DNA from: Xylogone sp. PMI_703
Lineage: Eukaryota; Ascomycota; Leotiomycetes
Direction of reading: 5' to 3'
NCBI GenBank assembly: GCA_021399445.1
Contig: JAJTUQ010000002.1
Span: 6,448,001-6,512,000, forward strand
DNA: 64,000 bases
This document shows, piece after piece, positions 37,001 to 49,035 of the stretch. Position 1 is the first letter of the stretch, and each line of letters starts with the position of its first letter. The translations under genes were made by a program, and so were the position numbers. Below the pieces are notes generated by a model. That model made no database searches and was not told the origin of the DNA. It saw only the letters and a program-made list of their open reading frames with translations.

Positions 37001-38344
37001 GAATATTTAGTCTAATTATTATATTATTATTATTCTTATTTTAGTAATCTTTTATGTAATAACTTAATTTTCTACATTTATAATAAGTAATAACTCCTTG
37101 TGATTTGAGTAATATGAAGTTTATTGTTATTATTAGTATTACCCTGTTTTGGTTGGATTTTGGCTTATAAAAAATCTTGGTTATCTGTTTAAAAAAATTA
37201 CTTTATTACCTTTTTTTATATTCTTGACTTTCTTGATTATATATTAATGTCGAGTTATTTCTGTCCTAGGATAACTTATTTCTTCAGTTTCTGTCATTAA
37301 GCTTAATTTACTTTATTATTACTATTAGTTTATTATATATAATCAGAAGTTAGTTATATCTTATAACTTTCTCTTTTAACTTTAAAGTTAATTTCATGAA
37401 AAAGATCTTTATTTTAACCTCGTCGCCCAGGTTTAAGAGTTAAATCTTGATAATATTTAAGTATTTTACGAAAAAATATACAGACTAAGTCTTCTTCATC
37501 TGTACTTCATCATATTATACTCAGAGCTTGATTTTCCTGTTACTTTTGTCCTTTAAGGACATTAACAAAAGTCCTTTGAATATTTCTTATGATTATATCT
37601 CTTTGTCTTTAATGTCCTTTATCTGTTATTATCTTGTCCTTAATTCATTATAAAATAATAATATTATATAAAGTATTTTATTCTTATTACTATTTTCGTA
37701 AAACTCTGGAAATGTTTTGAACTCAAAGTTATAAATATATAAAAAGTCATTAAACTATTTAATTATTTTCTTTTTGTATAATTTAAACCTTAAAGAATAT
37801 ACATATTTTATGTTCTTGACGATAATCATAATAATTTATTATTAGTCTATATTTTGTATATTGTTATATTACTAAAATTCTGCTTCTGGTGATTTGTTTA
37901 AAGTTTTGTCGTTTATTTCCTGTATTATTAAAGATGTCTTATTATATTAATATAACCTTTCTCTCTTTTGTATTAATTCCTTAATTTATCTGTCTAATTC
38001 CTCGATTTTATGCTATTTCTTATCTCTTTACTCATTATATCTCTTTAGCTTTTCTGTTTCTTGTCGTAATATTTCTATAATATACCTTTTTATGTCTAAC
38101 ATATCTCGTGCCTTTATTATATTGCCAGGATTAACCTCTGAGAACGTTTTACTAATAATTATTACTATAGTTTCCTGTATTATTATTACTAGCGTTATTC
38201 TACGAATGTCCGTCTCTCCTGCTATATGTACAACATTGACTTATTATCTCCTCGAAGACTTAATGCCATTAATCATATTTCCTGAGCAACTGGTCACCAT
38301 TGTCTTACTATAATAAGTTGTCCCCGAAAAAAGAAGATTTAGAA
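34008..38344 (-). pseudogene. Element B gag-protease-RT-RNase H, RIP-degraded
   Basis: Minus strand. Gag lies near 38320-37000 (long charged helical region: EILRQETEKLKRYNE, REKGYINI). RT includes INKIYIIYLNNILILSEDKE (Asp-Asp of YLDDI now Asn-Asn at 35566-35571), FTNFY-KFI-NYSKI (after the palm) and ELLEFDKKTKSIFKEFKKTF. RNase H includes IFYSKKLNF and IVIIIILK. The RNase H end reads YDFKIKY-SGKSNPADILLKCPDY (about 34850-34740), corresponding to YRPGK-NPADALSR in active elements. The frame then continues toward the integrase and is cut by E2. Plus-strand frames in this interval (34395, 36356, 36596, 38092) are shadows. Confidence 0.82.
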
Positions 38345-38578
38345 TGTTAAGGAATAGGCATCCCGGGGTGGTCGACAGCAAATTATAGGCAAGACGAAGG
38401 GTGTGCACAAGTATCTCTTATGCATTCCACAAACTAAATCTTATTCCTTACATCGTTAAGCTTAAGCTCTACTTTATACTGTACAATAGTCACATGAATG
38501 TCCTAGGCGAGGTCCCTTCGCTGGGGCTGCATTCCCCCCTGGTGGGCGTAACACCCCCTTTACACCTGGCCCTTAACA
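38345..38578 (-). repeat. Element B 5' LTR (234 bp)
   Basis: TGTTAAGG...CCCTTAACA with intact inverted ends; noticeably less mutated than its partner at 9468-9701. Confidence 0.9.
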
Positions 38579-38583
38579 ATCAA

Positions 38584-39540
38584 CGCTTGCCAAGGAGTTC
38601 CAGCATACAAATATACGATTTCCAAGCCATCCCAACACTTAAGAACCCTGTTACAAGATCTCAACTCATCGATATTAATATATAAAGCCAAGAATAAGCA
38701 AGAACCTCACTCAACAACCTACTTTACAGACCAATATTATTATAACAAAAATAACCACAAAAATAAGAACTGCCAGTATCCCCACAACAACTTACGTTAT
38801 CAACAAAAAAATAAGTACTATATATACTACAAAGAAAACTACTACTCTTGGAACTACTCCCAAGAAGAGCAAGAAGCCAAAAAAGCAAGATTCAAGGCTA
38901 AACTAAGCCATACATACAACCCCAAGAACTGCAACTTTGATAAGTTCACAAATACTCAGTTCAGACAATATATTACTGAATATAAAAGTGAACCACCCAA
39001 AGAGGAGTCAGATATGGCTATCGAACTACTCTTGGCCAACGATTATGACTTAGAACCGGAAGAACCGAATATTAACATATCAAGAACCTATATCACTTCA
39101 TATAACAATTTTCCCATAGAATTAACAGCAAATACAACCATAAAACTTTCGAATAAGGCTTTTTCACATTACCTAACCAAGGAAACACTTATAAAAATAA
39201 CCAACGAATCAATATCAAGTGTATACAACACAACCACTAAGTATAATACGAATCAGTTCCATAGAATCATAATTGATACAAATACAACCAAGTGATCTAC
39301 AGCCAGTTATGACCAATTCTAAGCATTATAACACATTGATAAGACCATAATATTCAACAATGTAAAAAGTACAAAACTGGTCAATTCAGCATAAGAACTA
39401 CTATTATAATAAGTTCAACAACAATAAATACTCTAATTAACCAATTAAAATTCTATATTATAAAAGTTAATATACCTTTCTTACTTTCTTTGGCCAATAT
39501 GGACTACCTCAGAATATATTTCAACAATATCATAAATATG
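38584..39540 (+). pseudogene. Element A gag C-terminus and protease
   Basis: The frame resumes after B. An Asn/Tyr/Lys-rich region (to about 38990) leads into FRQYITEYKSEPPKEESDMA, then a stop-free stretch (39014-39295) ending FHRIIIDTNTTK. IIIDT is the aspartic protease active-site strand (D-T/S-G-A), here D-T-N. Next, STASYDQF and HIDKTI match the segment after the protease motif in fungal Copia polyproteins. Confidence 0.72.
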
Positions 39541-39599
39541 ATCATAATACCCTATAACAAGGTACCAGTAATCCATAAATTCAATCACCTGTTCATAAT

Positions 39600-41056
39600 A
39601 TAAAATAACTATTTACAGACTTATATTATCAAATCTTTCGACCAAAACCTATACTTTTTAACGACCATAAAATTACAACAACTCTACCAACAGTTTAAAC
39701 ACTTCTTTATAAGAAAACTCCAGAGAATACTAGACTATACAGACCATAATATAGAAAAAGAAGTACTAAAACACTTTTTTAAGTATTATGACTAGTACCA
39801 ACGTCACAGAAAATCCCTATACCAATTCTGGTTTACACTCAAAGACAACTTAGAATTCAACCATACTATAGTCGTTGATATCTTCTATATAACCAGAAAA
39901 CCTATCTTATATATTGTTGATGAAGCTACACATTACCAAGCCAGCAGATAACTTCAGAATATAGACGTAAAGTATACCTGGGACGCCTTACAGATATATT
40001 GGATCAATACTTACCTTGGGCCCCCTGACCAGATTATTACAGACGCCAGAAAGAACTTCGTTAACAAAGAACTCAATTAACATGTCTGTACTATAAGGAT
40101 CACACTAAAAGCTATACTAGTAGAAACTCATAACTTAATTGGAATAGTCAAACGTTACCACGGTTTAATTCGACGAGCCTACACGATTATCACTATAAAG
40201 ATTACTAATCTTGACAAGGATATGGCTTTATAAATGGCCTTCAAGGTAATCAACGATTCAGTAGGACTTGACAGCCTAGTGCCTACACTTTTAGTTTACA
40301 GAGTATACTTACGAATAACCGAACATAAGACTCCGGCCTTGTCCGTAAGTCTCAGAGCCAAAGCAATTAAAAAGGTTATAGAGAAAATTCATAGATTACA
40401 AGCCAAGCAACAGGTAGAAGATGCTCTGAATACCAGAAATAGCCTAAATACAACTTATATACATAACTTACTGATTAATTTAGATATTCTTATATAATGT
40501 AAAGGGAACATAGGCCAAGCCAGAACTTAAGAAAGGCTATACAAGCTCATAAATATAGACGAAGAGAACTGTATATTAATATTTTCTCATAATAATACAA
40601 TATTCCAATCAACTTCCGTAAAACCATATTTCAGATCTATAATCAATATTAAGACAAATACATCATCTGAAACGATTTCACCTACCCAGCAAAGTAAATC
40701 AGACATTAAAAAACATAAGATACCTTAACATATCAATATTATAAATTTAACTAAAGACATTATTACAATAAAAATACTTATATAACTTATTAAGCATAAA
40801 CCTGGAAAACCTCGAAAATACCTGATTGAACTAAATATAACCAATATCAAAACATTTCTCTAAGACCTAAAACCAAACAAAACGAACTTATACTATATAT
40901 TTCAACAAACAGAAATGATAAGTCTAATAAATAACAGTATATTTAAAGTAATATTACTTAAAGAAGTACTAGAAAATGTTTATATATTTAATATAAGATT
41001 CATAAACAAAAAGAAAAACCTAAGGACAAATAAAGTTTACAAGAAATCAAGACTTA
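39600..41056 (+). pseudogene. Element A integrase and first part of RT
   Basis: SFDQNLYFL and LQQLYQQFKHF correspond to the pre-integrase zinc region. FNHTIVVDIFYI holds the first catalytic Asp, ILYIVDEATHYQASR is the core, and TYLGPPDQIITDARKNFVN holds the second Asp. GIVKRYHGLIRRAY occupies the position of the third acidic residue (GIVERYH in active relatives; E to K). The stretch 40234-40497 is stop-free (MAFKVINDSVGLDSLVPTLL, DALNTRNSLN). From 40915 (MISLINNSIFKVI, IFNIRFINKKKNLRTNK) the RT begins and is cut by G2 after KKSRL. Confidence 0.83.
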
Positions 41057-41642
41057 TGTCACGACCCTGCAAGGTTGTAACAAGCGACCGGATTATAGGG
41101 CCTCCATAGCCATCGCCTTAGTTAAATAAGTATAGATTAAGACAGTTATCAGGGACCTGGTTATAGTATCGCTAGTACTATTACATTACTAGTACTAACG
41201 AAGGGATAGTACAAGTTCAACACTAGTACTATAAAAAGGGTTGTACAAGCTAAAGGATAGTATTATCGAAGTTGTAGTACTAACCCTTTGGTTGTACTAA
41301 CTAGGTGGTAATACTATCGGGAAATTAATATTACTTTTCTGCTTGTGTTAACTATTTGCTTGTACGTACAGATAACTAATACTAGCAAATAAGCGATCAC
41401 ATGAGGTATATATCCAGTATATCGAGTATAGAGTATAACCAATATACTCAATATACTAACCCTCTTTATATAAGTAGATAGTTTTACAGTAGATAAGAGC
41501 CTTGTGCTCAACTCAATTGATTTACAATATACTTACATTTCATAGTAACTATCCTAAACCATAATGAAGTTATTCTCTTGTCTTTTATTTTCATTTATCA
41601 TTTGAGTAATAGATAACCTTAAACCTTTGTAAGAATGTTATA
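41057..41642 (+). repeat. G2 5' LTR (586 bp)
   Basis: Ends shared with G1. The internal module about 41395-41462 is different and contains short palindromic repeats of the type TATCCAGTATAT...GAGTATA. Confidence 0.9.
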
Positions 41643-41671
41643 CTTTGAGCACTGTGAAACTCGAAGGTACT

Positions 41672-44600
41672 ATGGCTAGAGACTTATCTTTACAACAGAA
41701 CCCTTAAGCCTCCGAGGCTAATCCCAATTTGACAATCAACTTCATTGAAAGAAAGCTGGACCTAGGAAAGATCGAAAGCTTTAGAGGAGACAGGTCCAAG
41801 CTGAAACTTTTCAAGTTCTGAACTTATCTATATTTGAACCTGTATAAGGACAAGTTTCAAAATGACTTTCAACGGATCATGTGACTACTTACTTACCTGG
41901 AAGGAGAAGTGTTACAATAGGCCTTGCTATATGTAGAGAATTTCGAGAACTTCACCGAAAAAGATAAAAGAAGATGGCAGGATATTACCAACTTGTTTGT
42001 ATCCTTTAAGAGCTTTGAAGAAAAAATGGAAAAAGTCTTCGGGGATTCTCATGAAATAGATAAGGTAGAACAGTAATTATATGCCTTAAAACAGACTAGT
42101 TTTACTTCTGCCTATAACACCAAATTCTGACAACTGAGCAATATGACTAGTTGGGAGGACAGAGTGTTAATGTTCTAGTATCGCCAAAGATTAAAAAAAT
42201 CCGTTAAAGACGAATTAGCTCATATCAGACCTCACCCGGATACACTAATTAAACAGATGAGAGAGGCCAAGGAGATTGACAATTTTTAATACAAACAGCG
42301 TATAGAAAAGAAAGAAAGAATTCCTTACTCCTCACAGACAAATAAACAAAAAGACTACGTCAATGATCGAGGAGACCTGATAAATCTCGATAAAATCACG
42401 AGAGGAAGAAGACAAAGTCCAAAGAATTATAACAAAGGATTGCCCAAAGGGAAAAACAAGTATAACCTGACTCTTGAACAATACAAAGAAAGAAGAGAAA
42501 AGAAACTTTACTACAAGTGTGGACAAGCCAGGTACACTGTCCGAGAATACAGTAATAAAGATAAAGGAAAAACAAAAGAGGCTAAGACTGTCTCCATAGT
42601 ATCCTCGGCCGAAGACAACAAATCCCACAGTTCAGGAGATATTTCATTAATAAGATAGAGTAACTTCAACAAGTTACCAGAAAAAGTTAAAGATTGATCC
42701 GTAGACCAGATTTTACGAGTTTTTCCGACAGAAGATCTTACTGCAGAAGTTTATTATGACACCAGGAGTTCAACGTCCTCAGAAGTTTTCTTTCTTACCA
42801 TAAGTAAGCTAAATATATTAATGTTTGCCGTAGAAGAAGTAAAACGATAGAGCTTAGAAACTGTTAACCTTGATAACTTCTCTCCAGAAGAATATTAGAA
42901 CATTACTGATCTGCCGGATCTTTTCTTCCTAGGACAAATTAAGGAAGAACTAATGATCTGTGAAGAATTTCAAGACAGATTCCACCAAGTCAGAATCAAA
43001 ACAGACACTAGTAAATCAGCGTTCAATATTATGTTATAAAACTCTCCGAAAAGAAAAGAACATACTAAGATTTCACTAGTATATTCCTTATACACAACAC
43101 CCAAAGCATCAGAACTTAACCAAAGAATGGCAGAGGAATCTTTTCGGAAAATCTTCTGGAGTTCCGAGCTCTCTAATTACGTAAAACGAAAGGATTTTAT
43201 CGTCTAACCTTATCAGACAAATGAGCCACAAGTAAATAAAAGAATAATATTAGTTAGAACAACTCTTCACCTTGACGGAAGCTGTATAAAAACCTGGAGA
43301 TTAGTCAAAAGAAATATCTTTTAGGATATACCACTTTAGCGAGATGGACTTCTCTAGTACAGAATATGGAAATTAAGAACAGTAGTTAAGGTCATATAGT
43401 CCAACTTCGAAAAAATCATTATCAGCGGATTGTATCACGATGACCTAGTATTTTACTCTTTGGGAGAAAACATAAGATCACTCCAACAGGACTCTTACGC
43501 CTGGGTTATATATCATAAAGACCAAGAAAAAACGTACTAGGCCAAAAAAAAGGTATATCAAGAAATAACTTTCCATATAGAGCATCAAAAGCAATATTAT
43601 AATTATGAGATAGGCTATTATTATGAATTCAATGACAAATGGATACTCCTTAAAAGATATGTCGACAACCTGTTCAACCTGAGGAAGCCCAGAACAAGGA
43701 AAGCACTGCCTCAGATGACTCGAGAAGAAGAATTTAATACAGAATTTGTTTCTGATATGTTTATAGCTAACGAAGGAGAAGCTATCTGGTTAAATGTTAA
43801 GTTTGGTAACGGAAACCTTAAAACCTTAGTGGATTCGGGAAACCAGATTAACCTAATTTTGCTATGAGTTGTTAAGACAATAGACGTACAAACTGAAGTC
43901 TATAATTAGCCTTTACGAATAGCCGATAACTTATTAGCAAAAGAAGAAGTGTTCGCCAGAACTAAACTGTTCACTATAAAGATTGGAAATCACCAAGAAC
44001 AAATCCGGTTTGAGGTTTCCTTCCTTGGAAGAGAAAATATTATCCTAGGACAATTTTGGTTAAAATTCCATAACCCAAACGTCAACTGGAAAACAAAGAA
44101 ATTGACATTTAAATGCTATTACAACGTTAGACCAAAGGAATAGCTTACACAAGATGTTTTTGTTGTTGAACTTACTCAGGATGACCTCCAGAATAAACTA
44201 AACACTCTTCCGGAAGAATACTAAGACTATCATGAGTTATTCACTCTGTGACCGAAGAATATAGCTTTATCTCTATACAAAGAATGAGACCACAAAATCA
44301 TTCTCTAAGAAGGTATAACCCTTTCATATGGACCTATTTATGGAACGAATCCCGCCAGGGATAAGATCCTGAGGAAGTGACTAAATGAACAGACCACGAA
44401 GAGTTTCTACAGGGAATTAAGCTCTTCGTGAAGAACACTATTGATATGGACGCCAAAGCTAGACGACCCCCGGGGAAGACTATGTAAAGATTACAGAAAT
44501 TTAAACAGCAAAACCATAAAAAACAAATACCTATTACCCCGTATTGACAATATACGAAATATACTCATTGGAGCCAGATATTTCACGAAATTAGACTTCG

Positions 44601-47209
44601 CCGTAAGATTTAACTTGATAAAGATCAAGGAGAGACACAAGTAGTACATTACTATTCGAATCAAGTATAGACTTTATAAGCCTTTGGTCATGCCTTTTGG
44701 TCTGACGAATACACCAACGACTATGCAGAAAGTGAGTAATATGATCTTGAGACTATATTTAGATCGTTTTATAGTAATGTATTTGGATGATATCTTGATT
44801 TATTCTAAGACGTTAAAAGAACATAGACAGCACGTTCGTACTATACTTAAAGTATTGATCAATAACAACATGAAGTGTAAACTAGCTAAATACTAGTTCA
44901 ACGCGACAGAAGTGAAATTCCTAAATGAAATAATTTTAGACAAAAAATTCTGAATAGACCTAGAAAAAGTAAAAGCCATCAGAGAATAGCCTACTCCAAA
45001 GACGGTCAAAGAAGTCTAACAGTTTAACAGACTTACTAATTACTATAGACATTACATAACAGCTTACTCAAAGATAGCCAGCCCATTGACAGAATTAACG
45101 AAGAAAGATACACCCTTCGTTTGGGAAGAGAGGCAGGAGAGAGCTTTCCAAGAGGTTAAAGATCAGTTCGACGAAGACCAGATACTGGCTTATACTAATC
45201 CCGAGAAACTATACTTACTGGAAACAGACGCTTCAAGTAAGATGTTGAGTAAAGTCTTGTCACAAAGAGATGACAAAGGACATTAGAGGCCAGTAGCCTT
45301 CCACTCTCGAAAGTTTATTCCAGTAAAATTAAACTATAACATCTACGAAAAGGAACTCTTGGCCATTGTAGATTACTGCAAACATTGGAAGATTTACTTA
45401 TGTAATACTAAACATTTATTCGAGATTCTATCAGACCACAAGAATTTAACAATCTTTATGACCACTAAAGATCTCAACAATAGACAAGTGTACTAGTACA
45501 AAACGTTAACATAATACAATTTCAGAATTCACCATATCCAAGGATCAGAGAATACTAAGGCTAATACTCTAAGCAGACGACCAGACTACATAGAAAGAAG
45601 TTTTAAGCAAAAATTCATTATATTTAGGAAAAAAGGTAATACCTTATACTTTAACCATACATAAGTATTAACGGTTATACAGGTTATTGACGAAAAATAG
45701 CTAGAAAAGATTAAGTTAGCTACTGCAAAAGAAAAGGAAATCTCTAAGGATCCCAAGACTGGTTGACTCGAAGATCAGGAATTTCTAGGCATTTGGCTAA
45801 AGGACAGGAGAATATTCATCCCATTATCAATCGCCCAGGAATTTATGAAAGAACAACATGAATTATTTACGCATAATCATCAAGGAATTACAAAAACCAA
45901 GAACTGACTACAGCAGAAATTCTTTATCTTTAAACTCTAGCAAGAAGTCACCAAAATCGTTAATAACTATAACATTTGTCACAGAGCTAGAATATCAAGA
46001 AAAAAGCCTGTAAAACAATTAATACTTCTTCAGATACCAGAAAAACCTTGGACTTCTATTTCATGGGATTTTATCACAGAATTACTCTTATCAAGAAGTA
46101 TTAATAGACTGGATAAAGATTATTATAACTCAATCTTTACCATAATGAATAAACTTACGAAGTACTTTATCATATTGTTATAAAAAGAAACATGGACAAC
46201 CGAGGATTTGACAGAAATCATGATTTCCAGGGTTATAGCAAACTATAACATTCTAGCAAAAATTATTTCGGACAGAGACAAGTTCTTCATGTCGAAATTC
46301 TGAGAAGCAATCTGTAAGAGATTAAGCATTAAAAGAAAAATCGTCACCAAGGGATAGGCTTAAACAGATAATCAAACCGAACAAGTAAACCAGATCATAA
46401 GAGCCTATCTTCGTTGTTATATAGATTATAAGCAGTCAAATTGGAAAAATCTCTTACTAATAGCGTAACTAATATATAATAACACAAAAAGTAAAACTAC
46501 TAGAGTTATACCTTTCTTTGCAAATTATAGTTATAAAGCCCAAACCCACTTTATAAAAGCAGAAGTAAAAAACATTTCTAAGACAGTTGAACAACGAATA
46601 GACAAATTAGAAAAAATCTACAATCGCTTGAAGTACAATATTAAATTCACACAAGAACACATGAAGAAATACTATAATCAAAAGTACAGTATGAAACCTA
46701 AGCTTGAAGAAAAAGATAAAGTTTATATTATCTATAGATTTATTAAAATAACAAAACCGAACAATAAATTAGACTAAAAAAAAATTGATCCATATAAAAT
46801 CAAAAAGAAACTAAAAAATCTGACATATAAACTAAAACTCCTTAATACCATATAAATATACTTAGTATTTTATGTAGCCATACTAAAGAAAACATCTCCG
46901 GGATTGTCACCAACTCCGGATTTAGAACTAGAATAAAACCCAAATATAAAATAAGAAGTTAAGGAAATCCTAAATAACAAGTTAGTAAAGAACAAGAAAA
47001 AATATTTAGTCAGATGGAAAGAATGAAAGGAGTACAGATGGTTGGATACTTAAGAACCAGAAGAACATCTTATTAATTCTAATGAACTTCTGGAGGAGTA
47101 TGAACGAGTGAAGTCAACCAGGCTTTATCGAATGAAACATTGGCATAAGCAAGCAGCTTAGCCTCAGAAGGAAAGGCCCCGGAGAGCCCCGCTTCTACTG
47201 GCTAAGTAG
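41672..47209 (+). pseudogene. G2 gag-pol polyprotein, one 1845-codon frame with substitution stops
   Basis: ATG 41672 (MARDLSLQQNP) through TAG 47207-47209 stays in one phase at every point checked (42440, 43949, 44441, 44684, 45086, 46985). Domains in order: capsid-like gag; zinc knuckle YYKCGQARYTVREY (about 42508-42549, CCHC with two Cys changed to Tyr); protease VDSGNQINLI (Asp codon 43832); RT with YRNLNSKTIKNKYLLPRIDN, VMPFGLTNTPT and YLDDILIYSK (Asp-Asp 44786-44791 intact); RNase H with LETDASS and EKELLAIVDY; integrase with CHRARISRKK, SWDFITELLLS and ISDRDKFFMSKF; chromodomain KKYLVRWKE to EPEEHL (about 46985-47100). Remaining defects are TAA/TAG/TGA at expected Gln/Trp/Arg sites. 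No frameshift is needed, though compensating indels cannot be excluded. Confidence 0.9.
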
Positions 47210-47219
47210 TTTTCGTTTG

Positions 47220-47696
47220 TTATAACACCTCGTTTTCCTTTTGTTCCCGTTCGAGTTTCTCCTTCTCTTCTGCTTCTTTCCTTTCTCGTTCTTTGATCTT
47301 CTTTAGTTCTTCTATCGTAGAAACACCTCAAATAATCATATTGCGACCCTTTGTCTTGACCAACTTTCGCAGCTTGCGAAGACGGGCTACGCAGGCCAGG
47401 GCTTCCTCCTCCTCTCGTTCGAGACGTTCCTCCTCTTCGACCAAACGTTCTAACTCATCTATGTTCGGATCAAGCTCATACTTTCTACTTTGACGAATAC
47501 ATTTGCTACACTTAATAGACTGAGGACTGTAATAACACTCCTTGTTGTTGACAAGGCAGTAATAGTATTTGAAAGCCATGAGATAACCAGAATTCTTTAT
47601 CACTTTCCTTTTCCTCACGTATCCTTTGTAACTAGACTTGTACTTAGGTAGCATGATGAAAGAAAAGGAAGGTTTGGTTCCCGGGAAGAAGTTCAC
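47220..47696 (-). pseudogene. Antisense accessory gene of G2: 158-residue Cys motif plus coiled coil, one internal stop
   Basis: Encoded opposite to pol between its end and the 3' LTR. It is open from ATG 47696 for 122 codons, then one TGA (47328-47330, as expected from CGA by RIP), then 35 more codons in the same frame to TAA 47220-47222. Cys47, 54, 63 and 66 form C-x6-C-x8-C-x2-C (YCLVNNKEC, KCSKC), a plausible zinc site. A basic stretch precedes it (YKGYVRKRKVIKN). Residues 78-112 form a Glu/Arg coiled coil (LERLVEEEERLEREEEEAL), and after the stop comes GVSTIEELKKIKERE. G1 carries a homologue with the same layout. The stop lies 10 bp from the pol stop. From memory, hypothetical proteins of this design are common in ascomycete genomes; unverified. 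Function unknown. Confidence 0.75.
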
Positions 47697-47744
47697 AACT
47701 ATAACTTTAAGTGTTGAGACGACGCTAAGCTAAGAAGGGAATAA

Positions 47745-48330
47745 TGTCACAACCCCGCAAGGTTGTAACAAGCGACCAGATTATAAGGCCTCCATAGCCG
47801 TCGCCTTAGTTAAATAAGTATAGATTAAGACAGTTATCAAAGACCTGGTTATAGTATTACTAATATTATTGTATTATTAATACTAGCGAAGGAATAGTAC
47901 AAGTTCAACACTAGTACTATAAAAAGGGTTGTACAAGCTAAAGGATAATATTATCGAAGTTATAGTACTAACCCTTTGGTTATACTAACTAAGTAATAAT
48001 ACTATCGGGAAATTAGTACTACTTTTCCGCTTATGCTAGTTATTTGCTTATACGTGCAAATAACTAATACTAATAAATAAACGATCACGTAAGACGTATA
48101 TCCAGTATATTAAGTATAAGGTATAACTAATATACTTAATATACCAACCCTCTTTATATAAGTAAATAATTTCACAGTAGATAAGAGCCTTGTGCTCAAC
48201 TCAATTGATTTACAGCATACCTACATTTCATAGTAACTATCCTAAACTATAGTAAAGTTATTCTCTTGCCCTTTACCTTCATCTATCATTTAAGTAATAG
48301 ATAACCCTAAACCCTTGTAAGAACGTTACA
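47745..48330 (+). repeat. G2 3' LTR (586 bp)
   Basis: Same length as the 5' copy; the differences seen are transitions (for example CCGCAAGGTTGT versus CTGCAAGGTTGT). Ends GAACGTTACA. Confidence 0.9.
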
Positions 48331-48335
48331 ACTTA

Positions 48336-49035
48336 TAATATAAATTTACAATGATCATAGAAAGAAAACCGTATTAACTCAATTACCAACAATCCAAAGA
48401 GTTAACCAGTATATCATCTTGTATATCACATTTATAAACAACAAAACTAAACTATATTTATGAAATATATCACAAACTTACACTTAATCGTTAAACAAGT
48501 TAAACTAACTCTTTTATATATACTCTCTAATTAAACTGTTATAATGATTAAATCTACTAAAAAAGAATATATTAAAAGTCATAAAACCATTGTACAAAGT
48601 CCCAGAAACCAGAAATCACTAATTTAAGACATATTATATGTATTATACCAAGAATCTCAGGATAAAACAATTAATCTACAATTTATACCTCTTATATAAC
48701 AACTCACTTTTCAGTGTTATAAACCTCTAAACTAACAATATACTCTTTATTATAAACAATAAATTCACTGAACTCGAACAACTTCAGCTCTAAGAAATAA
48801 GATTCTTAGCCAAGGAATAAGAAATACTAACACTCACCAAAGTCATTAAGTTCAACAAAAGTATTATTCAACTAAAAGAAGATATAATCACCTTGTCCCA
48901 AGAACATTAATATGTTAATTTACGGCTTATAACAACTAAAATAAATAATACAATAAACTCTTGAGGTATTATATATAAAAACCTTTCAACCAAATACTAA
49001 TATATAATTTAATATACTAAAAAAATATATATAAC
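48336..49035 (+). pseudogene. Element A reverse transcriptase, middle part
   Basis: In register with the frame before G2: YNDHRKKTVLTQLPTIQRVN, then ITFINNKTKLYL, NISQTYT and LFYIYSLIKLL correspond to the RT motif with catalytic Asp (RDISQAY in active relatives; the Asp position reads N here). Only about 700 bp remain before E3 interrupts it. Confidence 0.75.

Larger units (their letters stand above)
9463..38583 (-). mobile_element. Element B: Ty3/Gypsy chromovirus (9468-38578 plus TSD ATCAA), itself host to four insertions
   Basis: The 234-bp LTRs (9468-9701, 38345-38578) have TGTTAAGG/CCTTAACA ends (the left copy is degraded to TATTAGGG) and are flanked by ATCAA (9463-9467, 38579-38583). 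Minus-strand domains run gag, protease, RT, RNase H, integrase, chromodomain, the Gypsy order. A purine tract on the minus strand directly abuts the 9468-9701 LTR, so that is the 3' LTR and the element points to lower coordinates. Without E1, G1, the solo LTR and E2 it is about 8.3 kb, including about 2 kb between chromodomain and 3' LTR that pol does not need. Heavily mutated: the RT Asp-Asp codons (35566-35571) read Asn-Asn. Confidence 0.88.
41052..48335 (+). mobile_element. Element G2: Ty3/Gypsy chromovirus, best preserved copy (41057-48330 plus TSD ACTTA)
   Basis: The 586-bp LTRs (41057-41642, 47745-48330) begin TGTCAC and end TTACA (5' copy TTATA). ACTTA flanks both sides (41052-41056, 48331-48335). 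The leader to the gag ATG is 29 bp, as in G1. A polypurine tract AAGAAGGGAATAA abuts the 3' LTR. It keeps longer open stretches and intact catalytic codons compared with G1 and B, so it is less RIP-affected or younger. Confidence 0.93.

Noticed and set aside
34395..38313. Plus-strand frames with hydrophobic composition within element B (34395, 36356, 36596, 38092)
   Set aside because: Antisense shadows of RIPed minus-strand pol; the hydrophobicity follows from T-rich sequence.
9524..38685. Related plus-strand frames at 9524-9775 and 38401-38685 as a duplicated gene
   Set aside because: Both lie mainly in the two LTRs of element B, hence the similarity; the second runs on into element A gag.
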